64,000 nt of DNA from Vreelandella stevensii S18214. GTDB taxonomy: Bacteria > Pseudomonadota > Gammaproteobacteria > Pseudomonadales > Halomonadaceae. This document shows positions 24,725 through 34,194 of this stretch, piece by piece. The notes under the pieces are model-generated. The model ran no database searches and had not been told where the DNA came from. It saw nothing but the letters and a program-made list of their open reading frames with translations. The position numbers and the translations under genes were made by a program. The DNA lies in the NCBI RefSeq assembly GCF_000275725.1, contig NZ_AJTS01000052.1, forward strand, positions 1-64,000, given 5' to 3'. Numbering within the stretch: position 1 is the stretch's first letter; the number at the start of each line of letters is the position of its first letter.

Positions 24725-26737
24725 ATGCACGCTTATCCGCACCTTTTTCGCCCCTTGACCGTGGGCCACCTGACGCTGCCCAACCGGGTGCTGATGGGCT
24801 CCATGCACACCAACCTGGAAGAGGCCCCCAACGGCTTTGCACGTTTGGCGGCGTTCTATGCCGAGCGGGCGCGGGCGGGGGTCAGCTTGATCGTCACTGG
24901 CGGCATTGCGCCGAATGCCGAGGGTGCGGTGTTCCAAGGGGCACATGCGCTCACCGAGGCCAGCCAGCTCGAAGAGCACCGCCAGGTGGTGGATGCCGTT
25001 CACCAGGCGGGCGGACATCTGTGCATGCAGATTCTGCACGCCGGTCGCTACGCTTACTCCCCTGAGCTGGTGGCGCCTTCGGCGTTGCAGGCACCCATCA
25101 ATCCGTTCGTGCCCCGTGCGCTGACCAGCGACGAGGTCGAGCAGCAAATTGCCGACTACGTGCGCTGTGCCACGCTGGCCCAGCAGGCGGGCTACGATGG
25201 GGTCGAAGTGATGGGCTCCGAGGGGTACCTGATCAATCAGTTCATTTGTCGCCGCACCAACCACCGGGACGATGAGTGGGGCGGTGACTTCGCAGGGCGT
25301 ATACGCTTTGCGGTGGAGATCGTCAGACGCGTTCGTGAAGCCGTGGGCAACCGCTTCCTGATCATCTTCCGGCTGTCGATGATCGACCTGGTGGAGGAGG
25401 GCAGCACCTGGGAAGAGGTCGTGCAGCTTGGCCAGGCCATCGAAGCGGCGGGCGCCAACCTGATCAATACCGGCATTGGCTGGCACGAAGCGCGGGTGCC
25501 CACCATCGTCACTAGCGTGCCTCGCGCAGCCTTCAGCGAGGTGACCAAACGGATTCGCAGCGCGCTGTCGATCCCGCTGATCACCACCAACCGCATCAAT
25601 ATGCCCGATGTGGCCGAGCGTCTGCTGGCGTCAGGGCACGCGGACATGGTCTCCATGGCGCGGCCTTTCCTGGCAGACCCTGAATGGGTGCAGAAGGCCG
25701 AGGCCGACAAGGCCGAAGAGATCAATACCTGTATCGCCTGTAATCAGGCGTGCCTCGACCATACCTTCATGGGCAAGCTGACCTCTTGCCTGGTCAATCC
25801 GCGTGCATGCCACGAAACCGAACTGCCTTTGGTGGCTGCCGAGTCTCCCAAGCGAGTGGCCGTGGTCGGCGGTGGGCCTGCCGGGCTTGCCACCGCCGTG
25901 GAAGCCGCCCGCCGAGGTCATCGGGTGGTGCTGTTCGAACGGCGCAGCGAGCTTGGCGGGCAGTTCAACTTTGCGCGCAAGATTCCGGGCAAGGAAGAGT
26001 TCAACGAAACGCTGCGCTACTTCCGCGTCATGCTTGAGAAGCACGGCGTGGAGGTGCGCTTGAATACCGAGGCCACGCTGGAGGCGCTGGCTGCCTTCGA
26101 CGACGTGGTGCTGGCCACCGGCGTGACGCCCCGCGAGCTGACCCTGCCCGGCGCCGACCATCCCAGTGTGTTGAGTTACGCCGAAGCCATCGCGCAGCCC
26201 GAGCGCGTGGGCCGCCGGGTGGCCGTGATTGGTGCCGGAGGTATCGGCTTCGATGTGTCGGAACTGCTGGCGCATCATGGCCACCCGGCCCTGGATCTGC
26301 AGTCCTGGTGTGAAGAGTGGGGCGTGGACCTCACGGTGAGTGAGCCAGGCGGGCTGAGAGCCCCCACACCGCCCGTCTCGCCACGCAGCATCGTGATGTT
26401 GCAGCGCAAAAGCTCCAAGCCGGGTAAAAACCTGGGCAAGACCTCGGGCTGGGTGCATCGTGCGTCGCTTAAACAGCGTGGGGTGCGTACCCTGACCGGC
26501 TGCGAGTACCTGAAAATCGACGATGCCGGGCTGCATGTTCGCCAAGGCGAAGAGCCGCAGGTGCTGGCGGTGGACACCATTGTGGTGTGCGCGGGTCAGG
26601 AGTCGGTGCGGGACCTGCTGGCGCCTCTGGAGCAGGCGGGCAAACGCGTGCATGTGATTGGTGGCGCAGACGAAGCGGCCGAGCTGGATGCCAAGCGGGC
26701 GATTGACCAGGGCACCCGTCTGGCTGCCACGCTGTAG
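24725..26737 (+). CDS. fadH: NADPH-dependent 2,4-dienoyl-CoA reductase FadH
   Basis: A 670-residue flavoprotein that reduces 2,4-dienoyl-CoA during beta-oxidation of unsaturated fatty acids. An old-yellow-enzyme-type TIM barrel with FMN occupies about residues 1-340 (start LFRPLTVGHLTLPNRVLMGSM). A 4Fe-4S segment follows (CIACNQACLD...SCLVNPRACHE) and then an FAD/NADPH module with GGGPAGLATAVEAARRGH and GAGGIGFDVSELL. GGAG is seven bases before the ATG at 24725; the GTG immediately before it is a less likely start. Length fits E. coli FadH (about 672). Confidence 0.95.
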   Translation: MHAYPHLFRPLTVGHLTLPNRVLMGSMHTNLEEAPNGFARLAAFYAERARAGVSLIVTGGIAPNAEGAVFQGAHALTEASQLEEHRQVVDAVHQAGGHLCMQILHAGRYAYSPELVAPSALQAPINPFVPRALTSDEVEQQIADYVRCATLAQQAGYDGVEVMGSEGYLINQFICRRTNHRDDEWGGDFAGRIRFAVEIVRRVREAVGNRFLIIFRLSMIDLVEEGSTWEEVVQLGQAIEAAGANLINTGIGWHEARVPTIVTSVPRAAFSEVTKRIRSALSIPLITTNRINMPDVAERLLASGHADMVSMARPFLADPEWVQKAEADKAEEINTCIACNQACLDHTFMGKLTSCLVNPRACHETELPLVAAESPKRVAVVGGGPAGLATAVEAARRGHRVVLFERRSELGGQFNFARKIPGKEEFNETLRYFRVMLEKHGVEVRLNTEATLEALAAFDDVVLATGVTPRELTLPGADHPSVLSYAEAIAQPERVGRRVAVIGAGGIGFDVSELLAHHGHPALDLQSWCEEWGVDLTVSEPGGLRAPTPPVSPRSIVMLQRKSSKPGKNLGKTSGWVHRASLKQRGVRTLTGCEYLKIDDAGLHVRQGEEPQVLAVDTIVVCAGQESVRDLLAPLEQAGKRVHVIGGADEAAELDAKRAIDQGTRLAATL

Positions 26738-26789
26738 CGGCATTGAGCGCGTGACGTTAATGCTCAAATGACGATAGACTGAAGGTCAA

Positions 26790-26845
26790 CCCTAACGACT
26801 AAGCCCTGTTAGGGAATTAAGGCGCAGGTGGCACCCGGCCTGCGC
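26790..26845 (+). promoter_or_regulatory. Palindrome and leader hairpin upstream of ltaE
   Basis: An operator-like inverted repeat CCCTAAC/GTTAGGG with an 11-bp spacer (26790-26814) is followed by a GC-rich hairpin GCGCAGG/CCTGCGC (26822-26845) within 90 bp of the ltaE start. The binding factor is unknown. Confidence 0.4.
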
Positions 26846-26877
26846 TGCACGACCGCCAGAGAAAAAGGATAATCGTC

Positions 26878-27921
26878 ATGCCCTCGGAGTGTACCCCACG
26901 ATTTTTAGCCAGTGACAACACCTCGGGTATTTGCCCGGAAGCGATGCAGTACCTGCTGGAAGCCAATCAGGCCGATGACCTGGCCTACGGCAACGACCGC
27001 TGGACTGCCCGTGCCGCCGACCGCTTTCGTGAGATGTTCGACTACGATTGCGATGTGTTCTTCGTGTTCAACGGCACCGCTGCCAATTCACTGGCGCTTT
27101 CCGCGATGGGGCGCAGCTACCACAGCGTGATTTGTCATGAGTTGGCCCACATCGAAACCGACGAGTGTGGCGGTCCGGAGTTCTTCTCCAACGGGGCCAA
27201 GCTGCTCACCTCCCCGGGTGCCAATGGCAAGCTGACTCCCCAAGGGATCGAGGCGCTGGTCACCAAGCGTAGCGATATCCACTACCCCAAACCCAAGGTC
27301 GTGTCGCTGACCCAAGCCACCGAAGTGGGTACGGTCTACTCCCGTGAAGAGCTGTTGGCGATTCGCGCCATGGCCGACAAGCATGACCTGCGCCTGCATA
27401 TGGATGGCGCGCGCTTTGCCAATGCCTGCGCCAGCCTGAAGGCGTCACCGGCCGAGCTGACCTGGCAGGTTGGGGTGGATGCGCTGTGCTTTTCAGGCAC
27501 AAAGAACGGCCTGGCGTTTGGCGAAGCCATCCTGTTTTTCAACCGGGAACTGGCCGAGGATTTCTCCTACCGCTGCAAGCAGGCGGGCCAGCTCGCCTCC
27601 AAGATGCGCTATGTCTCGGCGCCCTGGCTGGGCCTGCTGGAAAGCGGCGCCTGGTTGACCAATGCCGAGCACGCCAACGCCATGGCCCGCTATCTGTCGG
27701 AAGGGTTGCAGGCGCTGCCTGGCGTCTCGCTGATGTTCCCCACCGAAGCCAACAGCGTTTTCGTTGAATTGCCTCCGCAAGCCATCGAAGCGTTGAAAGC
27801 GCGCGGATGGACCTTTTATACCTTCATTGGTGCGGGCGGCGCTCGCTTCGTGTGCGCCTGGAACACTACCATCGAGCTGCTGGACCAGCTGCTGGCCGAC
27901 GTCAAATCCGTGCTGGAGTAA
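26878..27921 (+). CDS. ltaE: Low-specificity L-threonine aldolase
   Basis: A 347-residue PLP enzyme of the beta-eliminating lyase fold that cleaves L-threonine (and allo-threonine) to glycine and acetaldehyde. The PLP lysine is in CFSGTKNGLAFG, and the phosphate and pyridine binding regions FVFNGTAANSLAL and LHMDGARFANA are present. The N-terminus FLASDNTSGICPEAM is typical. AAAAAGGA is before the start. It is preceded by a palindrome and a leader hairpin, followed by a perfect hairpin at 27950-27973, and looks monocistronic. Confidence 0.93.
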   Translation: MPSECTPRFLASDNTSGICPEAMQYLLEANQADDLAYGNDRWTARAADRFREMFDYDCDVFFVFNGTAANSLALSAMGRSYHSVICHELAHIETDECGGPEFFSNGAKLLTSPGANGKLTPQGIEALVTKRSDIHYPKPKVVSLTQATEVGTVYSREELLAIRAMADKHDLRLHMDGARFANACASLKASPAELTWQVGVDALCFSGTKNGLAFGEAILFFNRELAEDFSYRCKQAGQLASKMRYVSAPWLGLLESGAWLTNAEHANAMARYLSEGLQALPGVSLMFPTEANSVFVELPPQAIEALKARGWTFYTFIGAGGARFVCAWNTTIELLDQLLADVKSVLE

Positions 27922-27949
27922 GCCGCCAGCAAGGCCCGGTTGTGGTCGT

Positions 27950-27973
27950 CGCGCCGCCTGCTCAGGCGGCGCG
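27950..27973 (+). terminator. GC-rich hairpin after ltaE
   Basis: Near-perfect palindrome CGCGCCGCCTG/CAGGCGGCGCG, 29 bp after the ltaE stop, followed by TTGCGTTGTTGG. The T-run is poor, so it may be a weak or factor-aided terminator. The rest of the 279-bp gap to prkA shows no further clear structure. Confidence 0.5.
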
Positions 27974-28200
27974 TTGCGTTGTTGGAGAGGATTCTTGTCA
28001 GCCCGGTGTTTTCAACGCAACTATTTTGCCTCGCCTTTGCTCATAGCCATATAAGACGCGGATCGTTGCGCTGCGTTGAAGGTTTCGTCATCACATTTTG
28101 CTAATGCTGACTACGCTGATAGAGCGACACTTCGCACGGCAGGCGGCCTGGGGGTTTGGGTCAGGCGATGGCTGCCGGGGATGGGCCACAGGAGAGTTCC

Positions 28201-30123
28201 ATGAGCATCTTTGATCACGTTCAAGACCGTTTTGCCCGCGTTCAGCAAGAGGACATGAGCCTGGAGGAGTATCTGGCGCTATGCCGCCGTGATCCCAAGG
28301 TGTATGCCAGCGCCGCCGAGCGCATGCTGGAAGCCATAGGCGAGCCTGAGGTGATCGACACGGCGAAAGACCCGCGTCTGTCACGTATCTTTTCCAACAA
28401 GGTGATTCGCCGTTACCCCGCGTTTGCCGAATTTCACGGCATGGAAGAGGCCATCGAGCAGATCGTGGCCTACTTCCGCCACGCCGCCCAGGGCCTGGAA
28501 GAGCGCAAGCAGATTCTCTACCTGCTGGGGCCGGTGGGCGGCGGTAAATCGTCGCTGGCCGAGCGTTTGAAGCTGCTCATGGAGCGTATCCCGTTTTACG
28601 CCATCAAGGGCTCGCCGGTGTACGAATCCCCGCTGGGGCTGTTTTCACCGGAAGAGGACGGCAAGCTGCTGGAGCAGGAGTACGGTATTGCCAGCCGCTA
28701 CTTGCGCAGCGTCATGTCACCCTGGGCCGCCAAGCGCTTGAAGGAGTACGGTGGTGATATCTCCCAATTCCGCGTGGTGCGGCTCTATCCGTCGCGCTTG
28801 AACCAGATCGCCATCTCCAAGACCGAGCCCGGTGACGAGAACAACCAGGATATCTCCTCGCTGGTGGGCAAGGTGGATATCCGCCAGCTGGAGCTCTACT
28901 CCCAGGACGACCCGGACGCCTACAGCTTCTCGGGCGGGCTGTGCCGCGCCAACCAGGGCCTGATGGAGTTCGTGGAGATGTTCAAGGCACCCATCAAGGT
29001 GCTGCATCCGCTGCTGACCGCCACCCAGGAGGGGAACTACAACCCCACCGAAGGCATGGGCGCGATCCCCTTCGATGGCGTCATTCTGGCCCACTCCAAC
29101 GAATCCGAATGGCAGGCCTTCCGCAACAACCGCAATAACGAGGCGTTCCTCGACCGTGTGTACATCGTCAAGGTGCCTTACTGCCTGCGCGTCTCCGAAG
29201 AGATCAAGATCTACCAGAAACTGCTGGAAGACTCGTCCCTGAACGCCGCGCCTTGCGCCCCGGATACGCTGCGCATGCTGGCCCAGTTCTCCGTGCTGTC
29301 CCGGCTGAAAGTGCCCGAAAACTCCAGTATCTACTCCAAGATGCGGGTCTATGACGGCGACAACCTCAAGGATACCGATCCCCGCGCCAAGTCCATCCAG
29401 GAGTACCGCGACGCGGCAGGCGTCGATGAAGGCATGCAGGGGCTGTCTACCCGCTTTGCCTTCAAGATCCTTTCGCGGGTGTTCAACTTCGACAGCCAGG
29501 AAGTGGCAGCCAACCCGGTCCATCTGCTGTACGTGCTGGAGCAGGCGCTGGAGCGGGAGCAGCTGCCATCGGAGGTGTTCGAGCGCTACCTGGGCTTCAT
29601 CAAGGAGTTTCTGGCCCCGCGTTACGTGGATTTCATCGGCAAGGAGATTCAGACCGCGTACCTGGAGTCCTACAGCGAGTATGGTCAGAACATTTTCGAC
29701 CGCTATGTGACCTATGCCGACTTCTGGATTCAGGATCAGGAGTACCGCGACCCCGAAACCGGCGAGCTGTTGAACCGCCAGTCGCTGAACGAAGAGCTGG
29801 AGAAGATCGAAAAACCGGCCGGGATCTCCAATCCCAAGGACTTCCGTAATGAAGTGGTCAACTTCGTGCTGCGGGCGCGGGCGCAGAACAACGGCATGAA
29901 CCCTAGCTGGCAGTCCTACGAGAAGCTCAAGGGCGTCATCGAGCACAAGATGTTTGCCAATACCGAGGAGCTTTTGCCGGTCATCTCGTTCAACGCCAAG
30001 GCATCCAGGTCCGATCAGAAGAAACACGAGGATTTCGTGGCGCGCATGGTGGACCGCGGCTATACCGAAAAGCAGGTGCGGTTGCTTTCCGAGTGGTATC
30101 TGCGCGTTCGCAAGTCCCAGTAG
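28201..30123 (+). CDS. prkA: PrkA family serine protein kinase (YeaG)
   Basis: A 640-residue cytoplasmic protein with an N-terminal AAA+-type P-loop GPVGGGKS (110-117) and a C-terminal PrkA kinase-like domain. E. coli YeaG is a stress-related kinase active in nitrogen starvation; some PrkA proteins have been reported as AAA proteases. The start at 28201 (MSIFDHVQDRFARVQQ) has GGAG upstream and matches the family; the frame runs 15 codons further upstream. yeaH follows after 80 bp and spoVR after that, the conserved trio found together in many proteobacteria. Confidence 0.95.
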   Translation: MSIFDHVQDRFARVQQEDMSLEEYLALCRRDPKVYASAAERMLEAIGEPEVIDTAKDPRLSRIFSNKVIRRYPAFAEFHGMEEAIEQIVAYFRHAAQGLEERKQILYLLGPVGGGKSSLAERLKLLMERIPFYAIKGSPVYESPLGLFSPEEDGKLLEQEYGIASRYLRSVMSPWAAKRLKEYGGDISQFRVVRLYPSRLNQIAISKTEPGDENNQDISSLVGKVDIRQLELYSQDDPDAYSFSGGLCRANQGLMEFVEMFKAPIKVLHPLLTATQEGNYNPTEGMGAIPFDGVILAHSNESEWQAFRNNRNNEAFLDRVYIVKVPYCLRVSEEIKIYQKLLEDSSLNAAPCAPDTLRMLAQFSVLSRLKVPENSSIYSKMRVYDGDNLKDTDPRAKSIQEYRDAAGVDEGMQGLSTRFAFKILSRVFNFDSQEVAANPVHLLYVLEQALEREQLPSEVFERYLGFIKEFLAPRYVDFIGKEIQTAYLESYSEYGQNIFDRYVTYADFWIQDQEYRDPETGELLNRQSLNEELEKIEKPAGISNPKDFRNEVVNFVLRARAQNNGMNPSWQSYEKLKGVIEHKMFANTEELLPVISFNAKASRSDQKKHEDFVARMVDRGYTEKQVRLLSEWYLRVRKSQ

Positions 30124-30203
30124 CCAGCCGGTTACGGGGGTGAACCTCACGATGGGCGGGCGCGAATGTTCAGCGCTCCCGCCTGAGGCATCAAGGAGGT
30201 CGA

Positions 30204-31496
30204 ATGACCTACTTCATTGATCGCAGACCTAACGCCAAGCACAAGAGCGCGGTCAATCGGCAGCGCTTTCTGGAGCGTTACCGCAAGCATATCAAGCGTT
30301 CGGTCGAGGAAGCCGTGAACCGTCGCTCCATCACCGACATGGAGCGCGGCGAGAAAATCTCGATTCCAACCAGGGATATCTCCGAGCCGGTGTTCCAGCA
30401 CGGCAGCGGCGGCGCCCGCACCATCGTTTCCCCCGGCAACAAGGAGTTTCTGCAGGGGGACAAGATTCGTCGCCCCGGTGGGCAGGGCGGCGGCGGTGGC
30501 GGCGCGGGAGAAGGCGGGGCGGCCAACCAGGGGGAGGGCAACGACGAGTTTGCCTTCACCCTCAGCCGCGAGGAGTTTCTGGAATTCGTCTTCGACGGTC
30601 TGGAGCTGCCACACTTGCAGCGCAAGCCCTTGAAGTCGCTGGAAGAGATCAAGATGGTGCGGGCCGGGCTGGCCCGTGACGGCGTGCCTTCGCGCATCAG
30701 CATTACCCGCTCCATGCGCGAAGCCTACGCCCGCCGCATTGCCATGCGCGCCCCCATCAAACGGGCCTTGAAAGAGGCCGAAGAGGCGCTGGCGGCGGAA
30801 GAGCGCAAGGACCCCGTGCTGCGCAACCCGGCCCGGGTGGCGCAGCTCAAGGCCGAGGTGGAGCGGCTGGAGAAGCGCATCGAGGCGATTCCGTTCATCG
30901 ATACCTACGACCTGCGCTATCACCAACTTGCCGCCCAGCCACAGCCCTCGAGCCAGGCGGTGATGTTTTGCGTGATGGACGTTTCCGGCTCGATGACCCA
31001 GAACCACAAGGATATCGCCAAGCGGTTTTTCCTGCTGCTCTACCTGTTTCTGGAGAAGCACTACGAAAAGGTCGAGCTGGTGTTCGTGCGCCACCATACT
31101 GCCGCTCGGGAGGTCAACGAGGAGGAGTTCTTCTACTCCCGCGAAACCGGCGGAACCATCGTCTCCAGCGCGCTGACGCTGGTAAACAGGATCATCGAAA
31201 AGCGCTACCCGGCAGGCCAGTGGAATCTATACGTGGCCCAGGCCTCCGACGGCGACAACTGGGACGATGACTCCAATATCTGCCGCGACTTGCTGGTCAA
31301 GCAGCTGATGCCGCAGCTGCAGTATTACGCCTACGTGGAGATCACTCCCCATGATCATCAGTCGCTGTGGCATGAGTATGAAACCGTGGCTGCCCAGTTT
31401 CCCGAGCGTTTTGCCATGCGCCAGATCGTCAATACCGGGGATATCTATCCCGTCTTCCGTGAGTTGTTCAAGCGCCGCTTGAGCCAGGAGCGCTAG
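30204..31496 (+). CDS. yeaH: YeaH/YhbH family protein (DUF444, VWA-like)
   Basis: A 430-residue protein with a Gly-rich linker (residues about 93-103) and a C-terminal von Willebrand A-like domain whose metal-ion site reads DVSGSM from Asp259. The N-terminus [20 protein letters not shown] is the DUF444 opening. AAGGAGG lies before the start. It acts with PrkA in E. coli nitrogen-starvation stress. Its place between prkA and spoVR is conserved. The molecular function is not known. Confidence 0.94.
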   Translation: MTYFIDRRPNAKHKSAVNRQRFLERYRKHIKRSVEEAVNRRSITDMERGEKISIPTRDISEPVFQHGSGGARTIVSPGNKEFLQGDKIRRPGGQGGGGGGAGEGGAANQGEGNDEFAFTLSREEFLEFVFDGLELPHLQRKPLKSLEEIKMVRAGLARDGVPSRISITRSMREAYARRIAMRAPIKRALKEAEEALAAEERKDPVLRNPARVAQLKAEVERLEKRIEAIPFIDTYDLRYHQLAAQPQPSSQAVMFCVMDVSGSMTQNHKDIAKRFFLLLYLFLEKHYEKVELVFVRHHTAAREVNEEEFFYSRETGGTIVSSALTLVNRIIEKRYPAGQWNLYVAQASDGDNWDDDSNICRDLLVKQLMPQLQYYAYVEITPHDHQSLWHEYETVAAQFPERFAMRQIVNTGDIYPVFRELFKRRLSQER

Positions 31497-31516
31497 CGCG
31501 CGTTAAGGAGTGGGCC

Positions 31517-33082
31517 ATGAGTGTCGACCGCAACCCCATCGCGACGGGTTCCGACTGGAACTTCGGGATTCTGGAGCGCTTTGACGAAGCGCTGGCGCGG
31601 CTGGCTGACGAGTATCGGCTGGATACCTATCCCAATCAGATAGAAGTGATCACCACTGAGCAGATGATGGATGCCTACGCCAGCGTGGGGATGCCGGTGG
31701 GCTATCACCACTGGTCGTTTGGCAAGCAGTTTCTGGCCGTGGAACAGGCCTACAAGCGGGGCCAGATGGGCCTGGCCTACGAGTTGGTGATCAACTCCAA
31801 CCCCTGTATCGCTTACCTGATGGAGGAGAACACGTTGATGATGCAGGTGCTGGTGATTGCCCACGCCTGCTACGGCCATAACTCCTTCTTCAAGGGCAAC
31901 TACCTGTTTCGTACCTGGACCGATGCCGAGTCCATCGTCGATTATCTGGTATTTGCCCGCAAGTACATCGCCCAGTGCGAAGAGCGCCACGGTTCCCACG
32001 CCGTGGAGCAACTGCTGGATGCCTGCCACGCCCTGCAGAACTACGGGGTCGACCGTTACAAGCGGCCTTCGCCCATGTCGGCCGAGGAGGAGGCCAGGCG
32101 CCAGGAGGAGCGAGAGGCCTACCTGCAAACCCAGGTCAACATGCTCTGGCGTACCATTCCCGAGCCGCCGACGGGTGCTGTGCCGCTACCCGGGGCGTTG
32201 CACAGCGACGATGACCCGCTAGGGCTGCACAGTGGCGGGCGCTACCCCTCGGAGCCCCAGGAGAACCTGCTCTACTTCATCGAGAAGAACGCGCCGCTGT
32301 TGGCCCCCTGGCAGCGGGAGATCGTGCGCATCGTGCGCAAGCTGGCGCAGTACTTCTACCCTCAGCGGCAAACCCAGGTAATGAATGAGGGCTGGGCGTG
32401 CTTCTGGCACTACACCCTGATGAATCGGCTCTATGACGAGGGCAAGGTGGACGAAGGGCTGATGCTGGAGTTTCTGCAGTCCCACGCGGCGGTCATCAAT
32501 CAGCCTGGGTTCGATAGCCCTTACTACAGCGGCCTGAACCCCTACGCGCTGGGCTTTGCGATGTTCATGGATATCAAGCGTATCTGCGAAGACCCCACCG
32601 CCGAAGATCGCGAATGGTTTCCGGACATTGCCGGCAGCCCCTGGCGAGCCACGCTGGAGTTCGCCATGCGTAACTTCAAGGACGAGTCGTTCATTCAGCA
32701 GTTTCTATCACCCAAGGTGATGCGTGACCTGAAGCTGTTCATGATCGTCGACGACGACCAGTCGGAAATGTTGGAAGTGGCGGCGATTCATGACGAACGG
32801 GGGTATCGGCGGGTGCGCGAAGCGCTATCGACCCAGTATGCGCTATCGGTACGCGAGCCCAATATTCAAGTGGTGGAGGCCGACATTCGGGGGGATCGTT
32901 CCCTGACACTGCATCACGTTCAGGACCATCGTCGTCCGCTGGCCAGAAGCGTGTATCCGGTGATTCGTCACCTTCAGCAGCTGTGGGGGTTTCCGGTGCA
33001 CCTGGTGTCGCTGGACGAAGGGCGGGTGACTCGCCGCTACCAGTGGCCGGTAGAAGAAGAAAACAAGGAAAGCCATCCCTGA
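31517..33082 (+). CDS. SpoVR family protein
   Basis: A 521-residue protein of the SpoVR/YcgB family. Named after a Bacillus spore-cortex gene, but the family is widespread in non-spore formers. Conserved stretches are GMPVGYHHWSFGKQF, LMEENTLMMQVLVIAHACYGHNSFFK with its His and Glu residues, and MNEGWACFWHYTLMNRLYDEG. Such His/Glu clusters hint at a metal-binding enzyme, which remains unproven. AAGGAG lies at the right distance. It ends the prkA-yeaH-spoVR operon, 21 bp after yeaH. Confidence 0.93.
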   Translation: MSVDRNPIATGSDWNFGILERFDEALARLADEYRLDTYPNQIEVITTEQMMDAYASVGMPVGYHHWSFGKQFLAVEQAYKRGQMGLAYELVINSNPCIAYLMEENTLMMQVLVIAHACYGHNSFFKGNYLFRTWTDAESIVDYLVFARKYIAQCEERHGSHAVEQLLDACHALQNYGVDRYKRPSPMSAEEEARRQEEREAYLQTQVNMLWRTIPEPPTGAVPLPGALHSDDDPLGLHSGGRYPSEPQENLLYFIEKNAPLLAPWQREIVRIVRKLAQYFYPQRQTQVMNEGWACFWHYTLMNRLYDEGKVDEGLMLEFLQSHAAVINQPGFDSPYYSGLNPYALGFAMFMDIKRICEDPTAEDREWFPDIAGSPWRATLEFAMRNFKDESFIQQFLSPKVMRDLKLFMIVDDDQSEMLEVAAIHDERGYRRVREALSTQYALSVREPNIQVVEADIRGDRSLTLHHVQDHRRPLARSVYPVIRHLQQLWGFPVHLVSLDEGRVTRRYQWPVEEENKESHP

Positions 33083-33089
33083 AAACAGT

Positions 33090-33112
33090 GACCCCGCGGC
33101 GAGCGCGGGGTC
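33090..33112. terminator. Hairpin between spoVR and HiPIP gene
   Basis: Stem GACCCCGC/GCGGGGTC with a 7-nt loop lies between the convergent ends. On the minus strand it is followed by ACTGTTTTC, so it fits better as terminator of the HiPIP gene. Confidence 0.55.
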
Positions 33113-33119
33113 CAGGGCA

Positions 33120-33434
33120 TCAGCCTTGTGCGGTCCAGGACTGGCACCAGCCGTCCGGCTCGACACTGCTTTCCGGGAACAGCTGGCAGCCTTCGGTGCC
33201 TTCCACAAAAAACATGCAGTTGGAGCACAGTTCACCCTCTTCGAAAGCCGGGTGGTCGCTGGCGTCGCTGGCATTTTCAACGTAGTTCAGTGCCTGGGCC
33301 GTCGGTGAGGACGGGTCCAGACGGGGCAGCTCCTGAGCAAAAGCAGTTTTCGACAGGATACCCGCACCAAACGGCAGGGCAGCAAGCCCCAGCACGCTGT
33401 TACGCATGAACTTACGACGGCTCTGATTAGCCAT
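33120..33434 (-). CDS. High-potential iron-sulfur protein (HiPIP)
   Basis: A 104-residue periplasmic 4Fe-4S electron carrier. The N-terminus has a twin-arginine signal (SRRKFM at 5-10) and a likely cleavage after AFA (33), so it is exported folded. The four cluster ligands are Cys70, Cys73, Cys83 and Cys97 in ELCSNCMFF, EGCQLF and DGWCQSW. HiPIPs serve in photosynthetic or respiratory electron transfer; no photosynthesis genes are seen, so a respiratory donor role is inferred. GGAGAC precedes the start. Confidence 0.95.
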   Translation of the reverse strand: MANQSRRKFMRNSVLGLAALPFGAGILSKTAFAQELPRLDPSSPTAQALNYVENASDASDHPAFEEGELCSNCMFFVEGTEGCQLFPESSVEPDGWCQSWTAQG

Positions 33435-33614
33435 GGTGTCTCCTTATCGTCACGGTCTGACGGTGTGCTACGGTGATCGGGTGGTGGGCCACCTCTATAA
33501 AACTCCGACAGCGAAACGCTGCTGGAGATCTCTAGTACATGCTAGCGCAAGCGTAAAATTAGTGCGAATAACCTTATGAAAAGCGCGACAATTGACCACG
33601 CTGGCCGGCAAGGC

Positions 33615-33642
33615 TTGGCCCCGCCGGGCAGGCTGCTATACT
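33615..33642 (+). promoter_or_regulatory. Probable sigma-70 promoter of the Lrp-type domain gene
   Basis: TTGGCC (33615-33620), 16-bp spacer and TATACT (33637-33642), 50 bp before the start codon. Confidence 0.55.
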
Positions 33643-33692
33643 CGCTGCGTCGTGCAGTATTCATCTTACCGCCACTCATTTGCGAGGACGCC

Positions 33693-33968
33693 ATGCAAAG
33701 CGCAGTCATCCTGATCAATACCGAAAAAGGCCAGATCAAGGCCGTGGCCGAACGCCTGGCCGATGTGGAAGGTATCAGTGAGGTGTACTCCACCTGCGGC
33801 CGTTACGATCTGGTGGCCATTGCGCGCACCCGCGATTTCGAAAGTCTGGCCGAGCTGGTGACCGAGCGGTTGAATGCCGTGGAAGGCATCAGCGATACCG
33901 AGACGCTGAACGCCATGCAGGTTCACTCACGCCATGACCTGGAAACCATGTTTTCCGTTGGTTGGTAA
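33693..33968 (+). CDS. Stand-alone Lrp/AsnC ligand-binding (RAM) domain protein
   Basis: A 91-residue protein equal to the C-terminal effector domain of Lrp/AsnC regulators, without the HTH. It has the beta-alpha-beta opening SAVILINTEKGQIKAVAERL and the GISEVYSTCGRYDLVAI stretch. Such single-domain proteins assemble in octamers and may bind amino acids or join Lrp oligomers. GAGGA lies at the right distance for the ATG at 33693; codons upstream of it in the same frame overlap the promoter. It is followed by a 142-bp repeat. Confidence 0.85.
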   Translation: MQSAVILINTEKGQIKAVAERLADVEGISEVYSTCGRYDLVAIARTRDFESLAELVTERLNAVEGISDTETLNAMQVHSRHDLETMFSVGW

Positions 33969-34015
33969 CGCCCCGGCTTTGCAAAGCCAATGAAGCGAAT
34001 GATGAAACGCCGCTG

Positions 34016-34157
34016 AGAGGGTGTTTACAAATGTCACGAGCGACGGCCAGGCAAGGCGAAATCAGCCGAAAAAGCGGAGTTTACGGGCTGTAAATGAGCA
34101 TTTTGAGGTTGATTTCAACGCCGCATGGCCAAGCGCAGTAGTTTGAAAACACCCTCT
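34016..34157. repeat. MITE-like intergenic repeat, copy B (142 bp)
   Basis: Perfect 11-bp terminal inverted repeats AGAGGGTGTTT/AAACACCCTCT enclose a core sharing GGAGTTTAC, GCTGTAAATGAG, TTTGA and CAACGCCG.ATGG with copy A at 17645-17785. The ends of the two copies differ but are self-complementary in each, so the fold is kept while the sequence changes. It carries no gene. Confidence 0.82.
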
Positions 34158-34194
34158 GATAAGGCGTCTTGAAAGATAGCAGGGGAGTCCTCCG

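Noticed and set aside
27975-28155. Third copy of the 140-bp repeat before prkA
   Set aside because: Short matches such as GTGTTTTCAA occur, but the core GGAGTTTAC...TGTAAATGAG is absent.
28717-30150. 477-codon frame antisense to prkA
   Set aside because: Same reason: long GC-driven shadow frame against a well-supported gene.
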